A stretch of DNA of 64,000 nucleotides from Apricaphanius iberus (lineage: Eukaryota > Chordata > Actinopteri > Cyprinodontiformes > Aphaniidae): positions 1,736,001 through 1,800,000 of the forward strand of contig JAPXFQ010000338.1 in assembly GCA_028564705.1 (NCBI GenBank), given 5' to 3'. A program made the position numbers and the translations under genes. Shown in pieces: positions 11,901-25,200 of this stretch. The first letter of the stretch is position 1, and each line of letters opens with the position of its first letter. The notes below the pieces were generated by a model. That model did not search any database. It was not told where the DNA came from and worked only from the letters and a program-made list of their open reading frames with translations.

Positions 11901-14900
11901 TGCAAAGAATGAAAGTAGGACACAAAGAAAGATGCATAGAAAGGGAGTAGGACACTAAAAGGAAAAAAAAAGCAGTGTAAAAAATGTTCCCCAATCTTAA
12001 ATTTGGTGGGGTTTTTATAGATGCAAACTAATTTGCATTTAGTATGTTAATACATGAAGCAGATGCGGAACATCTGTTATTTGATTGCATTTTGTTCTGC
12101 AAAGGATTCGTAATGATTTTAATTTGCCATGATTATGTTATCTGTAATAAAATCCTTACACAAAAAAAGTGATTCACAGTGAGAATGTTTTTTGTTTTGT
12201 TTTTTGTTAGTGCAGCAATAAAAAAAGATTCACACCTGTTTAGACGGTAAAATCCGAATGGGTTGGTCATCAGTGCCTGTTTTAGCCTAAAGAGTTAAAT
12301 CAGTGTTATTGTAAATTGAAGAGGATTGAGGGAGCAAGCAGAGAACCAGAGAAAGTGAATTTTAGATTATGAAATTACCTCCTTTCTCCACAAAGCGCGT
12401 GTCATTTTGGTTAGTGTTTAACACATTAGTGTCACAATTTGGTAACACAACTCCCTGAGTCTTCAAAAAGGTACAATTTGTGGTAAAACTCTGTTATCTC
12501 TTGAGACTTTTCTTTTAATGAGGCCTTTTAAGATGTTTTCAAGCTATTACAATAGAACAAATCAACCTGTGTTTATGTTTGTCCCCTTTTTGCATTTTTC
12601 AGCCTTCGTATTCATTATTTGTCTGACCTCAAACATTCTTGTGCCCTTGAATATTTTTTTATTCAAATGCAGCATTAATATTTTTTTAATCCTATCACAT
12701 CATTAGGCTACAGCCACAAGCTTTAATATACTTTATTGGGGTTTTATATGGTTAACCAATACAAAGTAGAGCATAACCATGAAGTAGAACTAAAACAATT
12801 CTTGTTTTTTACTTCTTTTTTTTTACAAGCAACAATTTGAAAAAAGTGTGACATGGATTTTTTTTAGCTCCCTTTTATTCAAGACCAAAATTCCTTCCAA
12901 CCAACGACCCTAATATCTTACTACAGTATTTGCTCTAGCAAACATGGTTGTTGAAATTCCAAAAGATGCTCTGGTTGCCATAAGCTACATTGCTCTGGTC
13001 ATATTAGATGCATATTACATTAATGGTAGCCTCATGCTGTGGGAATGCTTTACTGCAGGGAAGCAGAAAGGAGCAGATGGGAAGTTAAAGGGAGCAAATA
13101 ACTTGAGACAAGCATGGAGGTTCACCTACCAGGAGGACTTTGAGTCTTAACATGCAGTCAGAGCTGCAGTGGCATAGCTTAGATCAAAGTGCAGACCTAA
13201 TTATTACTGATTATTTGTTGCAAGACTTAAGACATTGTGGTTCTCAGATGCTCTCCATCCAGTTTGAGCTGGAGCTGTTCTGCAAAGAAGAACAGACAAA
13301 TGGTCTATAGATGTGTAGAGCTGGCAGATGTAATTGCAGTAAAAAGTGGTTCTAGAAAGTACTGACAAATCATTTTCCTTCCACTTAACAACTACGGTAA
13401 AGTTTGTATTGGTTTAGCACATAACATTTCAATAAAACAAGCTGTGGAAAGCTTCAAAAGGTATAAATACTTTAGAAATACTGTATTACCTTTCAGTTAT
13501 TAGCAAATAACTTTATACATGTGTTAAAGCCTTTCACAGGAGAGTTTCTACAGGTTTAGCTCTGTTTGTGCTTGGATTCGGCTGTCCAAATTGCAGTGGT
13601 GGAATTGCCCAGAGAGGGTCATCACCATCTGCTGCTCAAAGTTAACTAGCTCCAAAGGTTATCTGCAGATACAGCCTGGCCCAAGTGTGATCCTGAGCTG
13701 CCTCCACTGATTGACTGTTCTTCCTCCCTGCTTTTACTCTCCTCTCTCAACAGGTCCCAGCTCTCATCGCTGCCCCAACACTCCAAGTTAGTCTGCTTTC
13801 TCACCTACTGCATACTTCCCACACATGCAGTGTTTTCTTCTTCACTCGCTCGCTCCTGAACCCAGTCCCCCATTGCAATCCTGCCAGACATCACAAGCTT
13901 ACAAGCTTGTTGCCTCTGGCACTCCAAGGATGCACCAATGGCCTTCCACTGGCTGTGAACTTTCCCACTACACCTTTATGACGCGGCAGCAGAGGCCTAT
14001 ATGACTTCATGGATCGTTGAGCAGTGCGGGCAGTTGCACTTGTTGTACATTAGCCCTGTCATCAATAGTTTCACTGTCCATTTAACCAAAAACGTAGCCG
14101 TACAAGACCCGCACAAACATGTGCACACTGATGGTAATGTGCTCAGTGGCCCCTCTGTGAGATAAGATTAAATTTGCGTAATGGGTCAGGCCTCATCTTG
14201 TAAAGTGGCCATCGGCTATTAGCATTAATGCAATAAAAAGCTTGCAAAGTCTGTCACCTGAAAGCCTGACCCTTGACCTCACAGATGCACTCAGCTAAAG
14301 ACCCTTTTAAAGTGTCTGCACTGTGTGAGATTAACAATAATCTACGGTTTAACCTTACATGTTCTCCATGTAGTGTATACATATACATTTGTCTATATAA
14401 TCTACAGCGTGCCAATCATGAGTTTACATACACCCATCATCAGCATGAAAGATATATATATTTTGAGCATTTAAGCAGTTCTTCTGTTCAGAATGGTATG
14501 ACAAAAATCTTTGAATAACCTGCATAATAAATATTTATTTATTAAAGATTTTCTTTAGTAAAGAAATTACACATAGCATTTACATTTACTCCCAGTGATA
14601 GTTTCCAAACATGTAGGTGTTGATTTGAGGTTGTTATGAAAAAAATATATATATCGAAGTTTATATTTTTTTCACTTCACTTTCCATAACAAGGTGAAGC
14701 TAAAATTGTTTGAGGTAGTCCTAATACTTCAGTATAACATCCACCTTGTCTGTTGTTTTAGCAATAAAACAGCATGATGGTCCCACCACCATGCTTGATA
14801 GTTTGTGCGAGGTTTTAAATACTCACCTTGGCTCCTCTAAACAGTCAGCTCATAATTGTGGCCAAATAGCACAATCTTGCCTCATCTGGGTATTTTTATC

Positions 14901-17900
14901 CTGAAGGCAATTAGATTTTTGATATGGACAACTGCATCTTTTAAGTGCTTTTTAAAAAGCACATTACTTGCATTGGATCCTTTGTCTGATCTTTTTTTCT
15001 CGTTTGTAAAGGATGTACGTGTATATACACCAGTATTCAAACATCTGACCCTTTAATTAAGTAAAGAACATCTATCTTTTTTAGACCTATTTTGACTTTT
15101 AATACATTTACTGCATATAGCACATTTGTTAGGAAATTATTAATTATGTTATCCGTGTGTTAACCTCCCAAGGTGGAGTGCTAAGTCCTGTTCATCAACA
15201 TTCAACACATACTGTTGATCAAATTAGAAGCACATTGATGCCACCTAACGGTAACTAATTTTTATACTAAATATATCTTTTGTATCCATTGTGTGGACAG
15301 TCAGAGTTTGACAACAAAAACTAGATAAATATGTTTTTATAAATAAAAAGATTCAGGCAGTAAGGGGTTAATGAAATTGAGTTTTCAGAAATATGTGTAT
15401 CATAAACGATGTATTATGCATTTTAAATTTAAGATTAAATGTCTGAGCACAATTTTTGTGTTTAAAATTCATCAAAGCTGTTTCCTCATCCTGAAGAAGA
15501 GCTGTGAAAATCTGTCAAATCCCCAATTTTTTTAATATCCGTCTTACAGATCAGTGTATGCAAATGCAAGGCCTGAACTGTGAGTTTCTTTAAGTCTCTT
15601 TTCAAGTTTAGAAGCACCAGGGAGAATGTTTGTCTGAAGATTAGTGATTAATCATCCTATAACCCAACAAGCTAGAGAGCAGCAGGGGGTGCTGTTTAAA
15701 ATGAATCCAGCCCAGGTGCTTGAGGCTGGGCCGAACAAGAGCCTGTTATAGGGAAAGGGATTTTCAAAGAAATGACTTTTGGCTGGTGACCAGTCCATGT
15801 TTCTTTACCTTCCCATGGTATGGAGTGACAGTCTTACTGATCCGTTGAGACCTGTGAGTTCCTGCTCCGTCTCCACCACCACTTCTACCACCAGCTGAGA
15901 TATCTGCCTCACGCGTCCTCCAAGAAGCATGCTCACCCACTCCGCTCATGTGCATCTCAGTGCCAGTCCCACTTCTGTCCCCCTTGTTTGGCATGACGAC
16001 ATCACAGAAATGTCACTGGCCTGTTTTCCTGTCTCTTCATGCGTTGTTGAAGGTTTTGCACTCTTCTCTCCTCACCATCACAGCCACCTCATGGTCCCTC
16101 CGGCAGCCTCACTCACCCCGTGCTCAGACCATTGTTTCTGTAAGTCCTTGTGCGAGTTTGATGCAGATACAGCCATTTTTAACTCTTTGCTTCTCTTCTC
16201 TTTCCTTCAGGAATGAGGGAACACCCACCAATTCCTGTCATTGACCTGGCTGACCACATAGAGCGACTTAAAGCCAATGACAGCCTCCGCTTTTCGCAGG
16301 AGTACGAGGTAAGAGCAACGCTTCACTGATTCCTCCTTTTTCAAGAATATAAATGGGTTTCCTTGTTATAACAGGGAGGAACTTTTTTTCCCCTTTTTGA
16401 TCTCATATGCATGTATTCTAATGGGTTATGGGAGACTTCTATCATAGACATTCTTCAGTCATTTTCACAACTCTATTACCAAGCCCACTAGGAAACCAAC
16501 ACTTACATTAAATGCTGCAAAATGCTTTTTCTGGAAGCTAGCAGGTGGCAAGTCGCTTAAGCAATCTGTGTTCGTCTTGCTGCTTCCCTGAAGAATAAGG
16601 TTTTTCAGGGAGAAGTGTGTGTGTGTGTGTGTGGGGGGGGGGGGGTGCAGGAGGTCTCTTCTATGCAACTCAGTGAGGGATTATCTGTTGTCAGGGTTCT
16701 TCTTCACCAGAAAGAATAAAAAGAGAAGAGGGGGTGTGAGCAAATTTGCATTTAAAGTGGTACATAGTTGGTTCGGGGGTCTGAGCAAGGCCAGCTAAAG
16801 AAGAGAAGCATTCTTGAATACAGAAAAACACGATTTGTCTTTTATTTATTTGCTCCGATTGTTGGATCTGTCTGGTCTAATCAGTGCTGTTCAATTGATG
16901 GCTCCAACAAGGCATTTGGAAGTGTTATGGATCTTGGCTTTTATCTAGAAGGTTGTGTTTACCTATGTCACTGTTTCCATGTGACCCATGTCTTGGAATG
17001 TTGTATAGCAGTTTCATCTTCCTAGGAACAGAACAGCACTGCGACAATTATTGGTATTATGGGATTAAATTTTTGTTTCATTGCAGTAGTAAAATCTAAC
17101 GCTGACAAACTAATGTAAAATCAACTTTTGATTCACGTTTGTTCAATGAGGGGTAAAAAGAATGCTCATACCTTCATCACATTGCTACTACATGTTTAAA
17201 AATGCGGTAGACAAAACTTTATTGCCAGCTAAGACAGCAAATGTAGATGTTTCGGATATGCCGAAAGAATTAGAGGTATATACACTGGAACTTTCACATG
17301 CTGTGTTTGCTTGCTCATGTGTATCACCACTACAAAATCAGTACTACGGTTAATCAGATATTGCGGTAGTGACCTTACTTATTCTCATACTACGCTATGC
17401 AGAAGCTCAGTCGGTGCTAATGAAGATTCACTAATCTTTCCTCACTGGATGAATAAAATTGAAAGAGAAATTGACTACTTGCTGAATAATTGAGCTAATA
17501 ATTGTCTGGCCACTTGGGAGCACTCACCAGAGTGCTTCCATTCGGCGCCCTTGTTAACCTATGGTGAAGTTCACACCAGACACAAAGTGCCGCGTCTCTC
17601 CACGGCCTGCTCGAACCATGAAGCGAACGTTTTGGTATCAATTTTTTAAGTAAGCCGCAATAATTCCACTTCAGTTCTGACAAGAAGTCACACCAAGACA
17701 ACCGAGGCAATCCGATCCATTTACAAAAGCAATTTTAAAAATACAGTGGTTGACAAATGCAATCATATTTGTGGATATGAACAAACTATAGATATGATAT
17801 TGAGAGCTCTCCCCCTGTCTACTAGCACTGGGAAACAGGAAAAGAGAATATCTGAAGAGTAGAACGTGAAGAGTAGATAAAGTGTATCTCAATGGTATAT

Positions 17901-19177
17901 CTGCACTGCTACTGTCTACTACCACGCACTCTTTCTCTGGCTGTGTGTCTTAACAGTGGATAAATTAACTGTACGAACTTCCTGGTAACAGAAACATGGC
18001 ATAAAAATTTTATGAGGTTATTTACTTACCCATGATGAAAAAAATAGATCTGAATAAACAACAGCTGAGCAAAAGTGCTTATCGAAAGACCCTTTTAAAG
18101 TGTCGGCACTGTGTGAGATTAACAATAATCTCTTTACAGGTTTTCCATGTAGTGTATACGTATAGATTTTTATACATAATCTACAGCGTGCCAATCATAA
18201 ATTTACATACACCGTTCATCAGCATGAAGGTCATATTAATTTTGAAGTAGTTTTTAAGCAGTTCTTCTCTTCAGGATGGTATGACAAAAATCTTGGAATA
18301 ACCTGCATAATACATTTTAATTTGTTAAAGATTTTCTCTGGTACAGAAATTACACAAAGCATTCACATTTACTCCCAATGATAGTAGTAAAAAAAAAAAA
18401 ACTGTTGAATTGAGGCGAAGCTAAAAATCTTTTAAGTTTTCAATAATCTTCTGTTTAACCTTACAGTTTCTCCATGTATTGTATACATGGAGAAATATGC
18501 GTCAGGTGTGAACAGGTGGGCACCGCTTCGCTGCTCTTCCACGGCCAGTGTGATCCCGGCATAAGAAATAGTTTTCCTAACAAAATCCCGACTGACCCTG
18601 CTGAAACATTAGTCTGGTTAATCAGTGTACCAGGATATATAATTAGTTATGCATAACTTTGTATTCTCTTACTATTTAAATATTACATATACCCACTTCT
18701 CCTGCAGGAAAGATTTTTCTTGCATGTCGGTTTAAAGAAAGTAGCAGTAGTATCAAACTATTAAACATGTTGTCACGAAGATTACATGTAAAAAAAATTC
18801 TCAAGTACCCCAAATGAGCTTAAAAGTCTTGTTACAGTTAAAGCTAAAAAATCTAATTAGGTTGACTTGTGCAGCAGAACATTGAAGGTTTTCTAAATGT
18901 GTGCAATAATAGTTTTTCTTACAGTGTTTTTATCAAATCACTGTAAATATACTGTCTTCCAACAGTAACTCACAATCTTGTTCTTGCCTAAGAAACACAA
19001 ACGGGAACAAAAAAGACTAATGACTAATTATCGTGCAATACAAGCAGTGTGCCCAAATTTCTTTGGTACTGCTGGTAAATATGTGTAGAAACGCATAAAA
19101 TATATTGACTTTTTATTTCAGTATCATAAAATCTGATCTTTAATGTGAACTCATTTACTCACTGAGCAATAATAATG

Positions 19178-19231
<54 letters not shown>

Positions 19232-22200
19232 GTGCCATAAGTAATAGTTAGTTTTCCTTTTAAAATAAATCTAAAGTAGTAGAAGTATGTTTTTTTATGC
19301 TCTATGCTTTCTGTTATTAAAGTTTAAAAGATTAACTTTTAACGTCAACAGAATCATTATATTGACTATGAATGCTGTCTATTTCATCATTTTAGCATTT
19401 CTTAATTGACTTAGTGAAGAATCTTATGTATTCAACCAGCAGTCGGGGTCATGAGTATCTTGATTTGTGAATTTGTGAGCATAAACCAAAACCTAAATGG
19501 TTTTATATATATAATGTGTGACAAACTATGCAAAGAACATTATTTAAACCAACAAAATTTTAATTCTGATGAATGTTTTCCTTTTTTTCCCTTCCATTCT
19601 TATGAATTACTGTGAAACTAACAGCCATCTTGGGAGATTATTAGGCCCTGGTAAACCTCTGCACTCAATTAACCGGGTTTATATGTGTTGCTTCTCCAGC
19701 TCGTCGCCATCCCGGACAGTTGAGTTTGTTTAAATGAACCTAACCACAGAAAGTAGCTTGAATGACTGCGGGCAATCATCCCGTCTCCATTCCCGTCCCT
19801 GCAAAAAGTCCCTCTGAGTCAGGGAAGACCCCCTCCATGGCCCGGCAGATGGCCCTTTGTCTCCGTGCCAGCCGAGGCGCCTTGGCAGAACTCTAGCGCG
19901 TTGTCACAGTCACGTTAGCCGGCTGCTCCCATCGAGCCGTACCCTAAGGCGCAAAATTTGTAGAGACTTTCCCACTTCCTCTCCCCCAACACTTTAGGCA
20001 GCCTGACACTTCGTTTCCACAGCATCGACTCCAGTCCGCAGCATGCTGAGCAATGAACACACTGGGTAATGAGCAGAATTTGTCAATCAGGCATGGTGCA
20101 AGTCCCCAGACAGTCTTTTTTATATTGCCAGGAGCAACTTCACGCCGCAGTCGTCATAGAGCCATCATTACATTCTTTTAAAAGTATTCTCAGTTTTTTA
20201 CTGGGAGCACCTTAGGCACTTGCTCCTCACCTTTCTACCCAACTTGTTTGCTAGTTGTCAACCCTCTTGTGTGCCCGGCTGTCTTCAACAAGCTCTCAAA
20301 TGAGTATGACACATTTTGACAGCAAATGAAATCTTTTTCTTCACGGTGCTGAGCACAGACCCAGAAATTGCCAATGCTGAGCTCATCAGCAGCAACGGGT
20401 CCCGACCCCCACCGCTCACACAGCTGAGTAATTTGTAGAAGTGATGAAGGATTTTTAGCGCACGAGCTCTCCACATTTTTACATGTCGATATGTATGTTG
20501 CTTTCAAAAGGCTCTTAAGCCGTTCTAAGGACATGTTGCTACGTTTATTGCTGGTATCGGTAGAGAACCTGATTGTTGTTCTGTGTACCCTTGATTTGTA
20601 AAATTGCTGAAAGTAAATGTACATCTAAAAAAATTGGAATCACAAAAAATTGTAATTTATTTCTGTAATTTACTTTTATAAAATTACATTTGTGTTTTAT
20701 AGAGATTTATTAAGCAAAGGGTAATCTTTTTCAAATGTTTATTCCAGTTAATTTTAATATTTTGGCTTCCAGCGAATGAAAACCCCAAATTCAAGGCCAA
20801 TAAAAAAGTTTTTTCTTCTATGGAAAAACTGCTGGCTGGAGTGTTACATGCAAGTAAAATAATTGAAAGCTAATTGGAATGAAGATGGTGCCTAACAAAC
20901 GGGGAATAGCTTCACCCTGTAGTCACTTTTGGATTGTGTACCAAAGCATGAATGGAACCAGATTGCTCTCCGAGTTTGGTAAATGAATACATGAGACTCT
21001 GATTGATCAGTACGACTAGAAAATTTGGCATATAAGTGAAGTCTGCTTAATATTCAAAAGTTCCACAGGGCGTCGATTGCAGCTGGAGTTGCACAAGACT
21101 GGTGACATCAGCGTTTTACCTGGGCTTAAAAAAAAAAGAAGCACAGCCATTATCCCTGTTTCAACTGCACCTTTCTCTACCATAGTTTTTACTTACTCTT
21201 AACTTTCCATTAATATGTTTGGATACACAGCTTTTGGCATTCTTTAGCAATCATCTTTACTGGCTTAATCTCCTACGAGAGGGTGTCAGGGACTTTCTGC
21301 TGGACCACTCTCATGTCAGCTGTCTTCCTTATGATCTTTAGGCAATAACAGTCATAATCAAACAATCAAGTCAAACAATTAAGTCTTTAAACCCTTTTTT
21401 ATTGATCTTATGTAATAAAATAGTTTTCTTGGAATGTGAATTTTAGGGTTTTATGGCTGAAAGCTACAAAATTCTTGAAAATGATCACTCCGAATGGAAC
21501 GACTAAATATAGACGAATTTCACTTTTTGAATGAAATTACTGTAATAAATTAGCCTTTCATTGATATTCTAATTCAAATATACGCGCCTCTAAATTTAAT
21601 CTGGCCAAACTGGGATGTTTTTATGTCGAGTTCACTCGTCTCAACTTAATTTGCAATATTTAAGTTGTAGCTCCCGCTGCTACTGGATTTGCTGCTGGAA
21701 TCACCACACAAGGTTGCGTTGTGAGGAACAAAAAATGAGATCGATGCTGCATAGCGAGAGAAGACATTGTGACATTATCCAACAAGGGATGGGAGACCAT
21801 CACATATCTTTCCGAGGATCAATATGTATGCAGTCCACCGTCCCCTTCTGCAGGAGTCACACAACGCAAGGAGAAAAATTGCCTGTAATGGGAGGATGGG
21901 TGAAAGGACAATCCTCGAAGGGCGACAGAAATAGAAAGATCAGATGAAGAAAAGCAAAGAAATTTTTAGAGTTCAGTCTGTTGATGATGGCCTTTTGGAA
22001 TTGATTTAAATCAACACAATTGGAGGTGTATCTTCATTAATATGCGTTAAAGACATCAAATGTCATGCGAGCCTTCAACCCGATATACAGGTGAAGCAGC
22101 TGAAGGATAAGCAGCATTATGTCATTTTCTCCAGCTAGAAACCAGCTAGATAATGAATCTTCAGAGACACGTTGAGGGTAAACAGTATTTTCAGGTAAAA

Positions 22201-25200
22201 GGTTTTGCAGTCCGTAGCTCACCTCTGCTAGCTGAGCGACAGCAGAGCAATTTTCCCTCCATTTCTCTGCTGATGTAAAACTCAAGTATCCTTTTGTGCT
22301 TCTGTCCTCCTCCCCACCCCCCCACCCCCACATCTGCCTCTTACTCATCATCATTCTCTCTCTGTCTCCCCGCTGTTTGCTTTCTGCTCCTCTATCTCCT
22401 GTCCTCGCTCAGTCTATCGATCCAGGCCAGCAGTTTACCTGGGAGAACTCAAACATGGAAGTGAACAAGCCAAAGAATCGCTATGCAAACGTCATCGCCT
22501 ACGACCACTCCAGAGTGGTCCTCACCTCTGTTGATGGTAAGAGCTTGTGGAAGCACTTAACCCCTCACAGGCTGCCTTTGAGCCAGGCGGTTGTTTATTA
22601 AGACCTACTTCAGAGACATTTCAATCTAATTTCTCATAACAGTTTTTGTTATTTTGGCACATTTTCCTCTTCGCCGCAGCTGTTCCAGGCAGCGACTACA
22701 TTAACGGCAACTACATCGATGGCTACAGGAAGCAGAACGCCTACATCGCCACACAGGGGCCTCTGCCTGAGACCCTGAGCGACTTCTGGAGAATGGTGTG
22801 GGAGCAGAGATCCAACACCATCGTCATGATGACCAGACTGGAAGAGAAGTCGCGGGTAAGGAGAGCCAGTCAGTCACTTCCTTTAGTTTTCAGCATCCAG
22901 TTCCTGCACACTGCATCAGCTATGCATTGATTCTTTGTTGTGAGTTTCTTAGATTGCAAGACGAACTCCTACCTCCTGAGCACTGTTGTGCAGATTCTGC
23001 ATTTAAAGGATAACAACCGTAGGAAAAGATGCCTCATATTCATTTTTTAACAACTTTTGACATTAAGAATGTGGAGGAACTCTATAAGTTGGACTAGATG
23101 GAAGAAATCCTGCGTAAACCAGAGTACCTAATTAGATACAGCCTTTACTTTTGTGCCGTTTAAAGGCCTGCAAATGCTTTAGACCCTCTTTAAAAAGCTT
23201 ATAACTGTTTTATTGGTCCAAACACCAAATATACCTTAAGATGCATTGATATACACAGTGGAAACCATCTTAGCTCTACTGCAGAAGCAAACATCCACAG
23301 TCTTCCTTATCTCTGTTCTTCAGAGTATAGCCAATTGACGCCAAGGAAAAATTAATGGTGCTCTTGAATTAGCTGCTTTAAAAATTCCAGCCATAGCGCC
23401 TTGGTATTTCATTCTATTTGGGCTTTACGAAAAAAAATCTGTAGGGGGGTCCACTGTTTACAAAAATCTCCTTAAAATCTTGAAATGTCCCTCTGCAAAA
23501 GAACTGAACTTATAAATAGAAAGTTTGTATGAAGTCTGGATATGAAACAAGAGAAAAAGAATCTAGCAGAACAGGTTGTTCCCCAGTGTACCTACACAGC
23601 TGAAAGGTTTCCATCAATGTTGGTATAGACTAACACAGCTCTGCAAAGAAGGACTCTTAACACCTGAGAAAGTTTGCAGCCATCCGGTCCCACTTTAAGG
23701 CCGGATTTGTGTACCAGATCAAAGTCAGCTGAACTTCAGTCCACTTTGTCTGGTCAGAATAGCTCCTCAGTCTTCTCTATAAATCTCACTGAATGTGTGA
23801 AGAAACGCTGAGCTGCAGCTTTGTTCTGCTACACCTCCGTTCTCCCTCCTGTTGTTTGTTTGCCACTTATGAAGGTAGGGATGCAACTTTGCATCCGAGA
23901 GCAGCACTTGCACACCCGCTACTTGAACGGAAGCGAATATTCAGCCAAATTACAGCATGTACAGGCACATTGTGGTTATTTTTAGACTTTCATTATAACA
24001 CCAGCTCCGTCATTATTTAGAAACTGCTCTAGGAGTTTGAGTCTCGATTGCTGCTTGCTTATTTTTGTAACACTGAAGGTTTCACAGTCTCATTTGCGTT
24101 GCCCTTTCTGAATTTGTTCCTCCAAAGTTGAAGAGCTTTAATCAGGTTTCTAAAGTTGGAGCCTAAAGAGGATTGTGGCCCGAAAGCATTAAACACATCC
24201 CCGCCTAATAAAAGCAAAAACAAATGAGCGCATGACAACTTGAGATTTCAAACTGGAACGGCTTTATTTAATTACCATCGAAATATAATGCTCCCCAATT
24301 CCTCGGAGGAAAAACAGACAGCGTGAAGTCCTGCCTGTATGTGGTGCTTTATTAGTGTGCGCACACAGCGCCCTAATGAAGAAGTCCCCAGATTTACAAA
24401 AAGACAAGAAGAAAAAACTGTAAGTAGCAGCAAATGTAAATGAAAAATCTCATTTTGAAAAACCCTAGATGTCAGTTTCCAATCGACGATCATCACCTGA
24501 ACCACTCTTCGCCTCCTAGTCTCAACAGAGGCTGCAGGAAAGTAATTGTTTTGTCAAAGTAGATACCTAAATTGTTTCCTACCCTTCAAAAAAATAAAAG
24601 CCATCATCTGTTTTAATGTAGACCTATCAGTGCAATCAATCATTTAGGTAAATTATGACCACACTGCAGCTCGTTGGAGCAGAGCTCATTTTATTTGGAC
24701 CTTGGAGAATGTCTTCAGCTCGGATGTGTTTGATTAGAGGATTTTTATTACACATTCACTTCATGGCAAGTACACAGGCGTGCTCACACGTTCCTTTCTA
24801 TATATGAAGTGTGTCTGAGAGGCAATTTACAGACAGACAGTCCCTGTTTGATCCCAGGATTAGTCAAAGTTAAACAAACATGATTTGAGTCCTGGATGAT
24901 TTAGTTTCAACAACAAAATCAAATAAGTACAATTCATATATTTACAATGTAAATAAAACTGTAAATACATTTATGAAATAGATTGAATTCTAGATGTTTA
25001 GGTAATAAAAAGAAATTGAGTTGCATGTTAAAAATAAATATAATTTAGGTATTAATTTTATTGTATAAGTATATACTTCTGTGCTTTATTTAGGTCTAAC
25101 TGAGCCACAGTTAAATTAATAAAGAGCTATTTGAATAGAGATCATTTAACATATTAAATGAATAAATTAGCTAAAAAAAATTTTTTTTTTTTTTTTTATA

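Noticed and set aside
11235..11994. Two long overlapping minus-strand ORFs (180 and 164 codons)
   Set aside because: They lie wholly within the purine-rich minisatellite and translate to low-complexity F/L/S-rich sequence; two different frames are open for the same reason.
19169..19231. Regular repeats that might suggest a CRISPR array
   Set aside because: It is a simple trinucleotide microsatellite without spacers, in an animal genome.
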